Part shown: positions 61,313 through 64,000 of the stretch, piece by piece
Numbering within the stretch: the stretch's first letter is position 1
Layout of the letters: every line of letters starts with the position of its first letter
Assembly (NCBI GenBank): GCA_965153455.1
Contig: OZ234493.1
Location: 7,926,213 to 7,990,212, forward strand
DNA length: 64,000 bases
Direction of reading: 5' to 3'
Source: Sphagnum compactum
Taxonomy: Eukaryota; Bryophyta; Sphagnopsida; Sphagnales
Translations under genes and position numbers: made by a program
Notes under the pieces: generated by a model
The model's input: the letters and a program-made list of their open reading frames with translations, nothing else
What the model was told of the DNA's origin: nothing
Database searches by the model: none

Positions 61313-61924
61313 TCATTCTTCATGCTGCCACTGCCGCATGTGCTGAGAGCTCTGACTCTCTTCTTCAGGTCCATAGCGATCATAATCTTCCCTGAGCTCA
61401 CCATTTCTGAGAAATTGAAAAGCTTTTGAAACTGCTTTGAAAGCCTCCTCTGCACCTGGAGCTTTGTTCTTGTCAGGGTGAACCTTTAAGGAAAGCTCCC
61501 TATATGCCGTTCGAACATCATCCTCTGTGCAGCCTTTCTCCTACCCCAATATCTGATCAAAGTCTTTCGTGCTCTGGATGCTTCTGATGATCTCTGTTGA
61601 AGCTCCACTGGAGTCTTGAAACCCGTTCTGCTGATCATGTTTCTTCCCATTCATGGATCCATTCTGTTCTCTGTGTCCCGACCTTCACATATCTCCACAC
61701 CAGCTCCGCCATCTGTTTCCATGTCGTTGTCGGTTGTCGGCTGCCTGCTGCTTCTTCCCTCCTCTCTCCTCATACGAGCTTGAGATCAGTGTGTCCACTT
61801 GAGGATTGGGATACAGTCGCTTCGCCATTGAGAGGAACCTAAGAGCACGTTGCTTGTCACCTGCCTCTATGGCTGCCTTTCCGATCCGCAAGCATTTGGC
61901 TGCCTCGTCCTTGTTGCTGTCCAT
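61313..61924 (-). pseudogene. DnaJ pseudogene, DNAJB12/14-like (ER-type J protein), 5' part only
   Basis: From the ATG at 61924 the frame reads MDSNKDEAAKCLRIGKAAIE and then AKRLYPNPQVDTLI, the conserved N-terminal module of the plant DNAJB12/14-like family. It runs on to ILG, then KGCTEDDVRTAYRELSLKV, HPDKNKAPGAEEAFKAVSK and LREDYDRYG, a J domain with its HPD tripeptide. The same frame is interrupted by TGA at 61687-61685 and by TAG at 61543-61541; the TAG replaces the Val of the ILGV motif. It stops at TGA 61315-61313. There is no indel between ATG and the end. The C-terminal membrane segment and DUF1977 region are missing. An intact member would be an ER-membrane co-chaperone of Hsp70. The present copy can make at most a 79-residue fragment. 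No introns interrupt the aligned part, so a truncated retrocopy or a decayed duplicate are both possible. Confidence 0.88.
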
Positions 61925-62064
61925 ATTTCCAGCTTCTCTCAAAATCCTCCTGCCCCCAGTAGTGTTTCAAAGTATAACCAAAGGCATGGCCTTTCTTCCA
62001 AATTCCGCACCAAAACAACGAGCGAAAAACAAGGAGAGAGAGTGAGAACAAACGACCGAGCCTA

Positions 62065-62166
62065 CATGGAGTCCGAGATTTCCGATGCCGAAGACGTGAA
62101 CAGGCGGATGGAACAGGAAGATGAGGGCAGCGCCGCGCACAAGGGCAAGGGTTTCCGCCATCGCTA
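62065..62166 (+). CDS. Possible small coding frame of unknown function (first exon or pseudogene start)
   Basis: ATG at 62065 opens MESEISDAEDVNRRMEQEDE, continues to HKGKGFRHR and reaches TAG at 62164-62166 (33 residues). Composition is acidic then basic, and GC is much higher than the surroundings, as in a real first exon. The ending KGKGFRHR weakly recalls the KGRGFR motif of the exon-junction protein Y14, but no RNA-binding domain follows. It may be a truncated gene start, a uORF, or chance. It lies 140 bases upstream of the DnaJ pseudogene ATG and is divergent to it. Confidence 0.25.
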
Positions 62167-62169
62167 GGG

Positions 62170-63520
62170 ACAGAAGAGAGAGGGACGAGAGACTCCAGGG
62201 GCAAGGTCCCCTATTGGGAAAGCAACGGAGCAGAATGGGGAATTGCCGTTGTTCTGTTATTGCTTTTGATCGTTGTTTGTGGGACCCCGACGACGCATTC
62301 TAAAAGTTGTAGCTGAGAACAACTGTTCAAGAAAAATTCCTTCCTTCTTCGCAATCTCCAAATGTTGTGCTTTCTGATATGAAAAAGGAAATCAATCCTT
62401 CGTCGCATCACCAAATGTCCCACAACGTATGTCATGCTTTCTGACATTGATGATCACAACTACTGCTTTGAGGCGCCAAATCGCTCCAGTTCTGATCACA
62501 ATCAATCTGCTTACACGATTCAGAAACCTGCTTTACTCGAAGCACACAATTCAGTTCTGGATGTCCAATTCAATCTGTAAGATGTCCGTGATGTGTTGTT
62601 GTTGTTGCCAATTTTCTCTTCACAGCAAGAGTCTGGTGTGTTGGACGAGCAGGAATGGGCAAATGCCAGCGATAGGTACACCATCTCTTTTTATTGAAGC
62701 CGAGTCTGAACTGCAACTGGGAGTGGCTCGGCACTCACGCTCTTTGTATTAAGGATTTAAAGGATTCTTCCCAGTAAAACTTGCAACTAACTCATAGGCA
62801 TCATCAGCTATGTCCAATATCAGAGAAGAGCTTTGCCAAGTATTCACTTGTTTGTTCTTTGATGGACGTGTTTTGCTGGTGTTGTTCGTTGAGATTGTGA
62901 TAGGAGAATTTGTTGTCTGTTTCAGGGTTGAGTGTAGTGCAACTACAAAAGGCTAGCTAAAAGCCAATTGTTGGCCTCAGGTGGTTTTCCTTTGTGGCTG
63001 AAGTTTTGCATCTTGATTTCTACCTGGAATTGTTTGTCATGGTCTCTTTCTATGCTGAGCTTCATCTTGTTCAATTATATATTTCTAGAGTTTGCAACTG
63101 TGCCAAAGCTTCCTGTCAACTTCTACTTTCTTGACAGATGCAAGAACCATGAGAATTGAGACATTTCAAGCTCTCCCATAATCCATAGTGCTTATGCAAG
63201 ATCTTGCTATTTAGAATTGTTAGGAAGCATCTATTGTAACTCCACAACATTCTCAGCTGACTATCACAGTACTCTCTCTCTCTCTCTCTATGTTGAGCTT
63301 CATCTTGTTCATTGAATTCATTTCTAGCATTTGTTTTGCACTGTTACATAAGAAGGAAAAGCTGTCTTCCTCTCAATTGCTACTCTCTTTCACAAGTAAG
63401 TCCTCTTCACTCATTGTATTCATTTCGTTTTAGCAAGTCCTTCTTTGAGTTGTAAGGAGTTGGAGTCCTACAGGAAACGTATTCTTTGCTTGGGAGGAAT
63501 GTGCAAAGATCATCATACTA
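62170..63520. other. Intergenic DNA
   Basis: No domain-bearing frame seen. It contains a (CT)n run at 63268-63289 and a diverged direct duplication: CTATGCTGAGCTTCATCTTG at about 63050 and its TGTTGAGC variant at about 63289. Confidence 0.5.
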
Positions 63521-63523
63521 GTA

Positions 63524-63754
63524 ATGGCTTCAGATCATTGTAGGCTTGGAACCCTTGCAAGTTTGTTGTGGATAGTTTGCTCTTGTAACTTTTGTAAGGT
63601 CATAGTGGTCAAATACCTCCCACCAGAACCAGCGATGGTCGTGCCATACACCCAGAAGCTGTTATCTTCTGGAAGGGCTTTTGTCTTCCATGCAAAAGCA
63701 GCATCCACCACAGTTAACCATGCCTTGTCTCAAGGTGTGTTTATATTATTATGA
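63524..63754 (+). CDS. Possible exon, unknown product
   Basis: ATG at 63524 (TAATGGCT) opens a 76-residue frame. The segment VVKYLPPEPAMVVPYTQKLL has balanced, exon-like composition, and CTCAAG|GTGTGT at about 63735 would serve as a donor site. I do not recognise the protein. No partner exon is visible before the window ends. Confidence 0.2.
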   Translation: MASDHCRLGTLASLLWIVCSCNFCKVIVVKYLPPEPAMVVPYTQKLLSSGRAFVFHAKAASTTVNHALSQGVFILL

Positions 63755-63759
63755 ATTCT

Positions 63760-64000
63760 TCGCACGACGATTTTTATTATTCATATCTGTCAGTGCCTTG
63801 CGCCCTGTGAACCGAGGGTGGTGGAATTGCGCTGTGTAAAGGTGCCCTCAATTTTCACTATGGAACCTCTCTGAAGTCGTTCCAACTAGTGGAGGAAGTG
63901 TACTCATTCATCCTCCTCATGTCTATGTCTCTTGGCTCCTGCTAGCTAGCATCCTGAATAAGGTCTTCTTCCTGTTGCTTCTGGAAATGCAATAGAAACT
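63760..64000. other. Window end, no gene assigned
   Basis: Unique-looking sequence of moderate GC without a recognised frame. It may be intron or UTR of a gene continuing beyond the window. Confidence 0.3.

Noticed and set aside
61156-61455. A 99-codon minus-strand frame beside the DnaJ copy
   Set aside because: It is another frame of the J-domain region; the conserved motifs read in the frame carrying the stops.

Overview
This is a nuclear plant window. The evidence is an AP2/ERF transcription factor, a five-exon mitochondrial carrier gene with GT-AG introns, and plant-type CACTA and Ty3/gypsy transposon remains. Two small gene islands (about 19.8-23.2 kb and 57.2-62.2 kb) are separated by tens of kilobases of very AT-rich, CpG-poor, repeat-filled DNA. 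This points to a large, transposon-rich genome. The long Ser/Gln-rich ERF would fit a non-seed land plant such as a fern or lycophyte, but the species cannot be fixed from the sequence alone.

Layout. 1-8.9 kb is AT-rich intergenic DNA with (CCTA)n-derived tracts, a SINE-like head on the minus strand and a 180-bp degenerate tandem repeat. 8.9-19.8 kb is less AT-rich intergenic DNA. It holds several hairpins, a two-copy dispersed repeat, a miRNA-like foldback and a cluster of G/C homopolymers. 20.785-22.608 kb is an intronless ERF gene of 607 codons with an N-terminal cysteine cluster, an AP2 domain and an EAR-type repressor motif. 22.6-57 kb is transposon graveyard: a + strand Ty3/gypsy relic (27.5-28.3 kb), a 36-bp tandem repeat (29.4 kb), a minus-strand CACTA TNP2 transposase relic (38.0-39.6 kb), a complete non-autonomous CACTA element with matching 3-bp target duplications (39,849-42,162), a minus-strand Ty3/gypsy RNase H-integrase relic (44.9-46.5 kb), and a 1.7-kb degenerate CCTA satellite (50.1-51.8 kb).

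57.194-59.730 kb is a minus-strand gene whose five exons, all joined in phase 0, encode a 448-residue mitochondrial carrier (SLC25), probably BT1-like. Its promoter side carries a GA-rich tract and a 56-bp tandem repeat. 61.3-61.9 kb is a minus-strand DnaJ pseudogene (DNAJB12/14-like 5' part) with in-frame stops. The remainder to 64 kb has only weak coding candidates.

The genes do not form a functional cluster. Most of the biology here is transposon decay: stop codons in the relics sit mainly where C-to-T or G-to-A changes would create them from Trp, Gln or Arg codons. The points most worth following are the structurally complete CACTA element and its reuse of a 183-bp internal repeat found elsewhere in the window, the cysteine cluster in the ERF, and the carrier whose matrix salt-bridge motifs are degenerate in two of three repeats while all three cytoplasmic-side motifs are intact.
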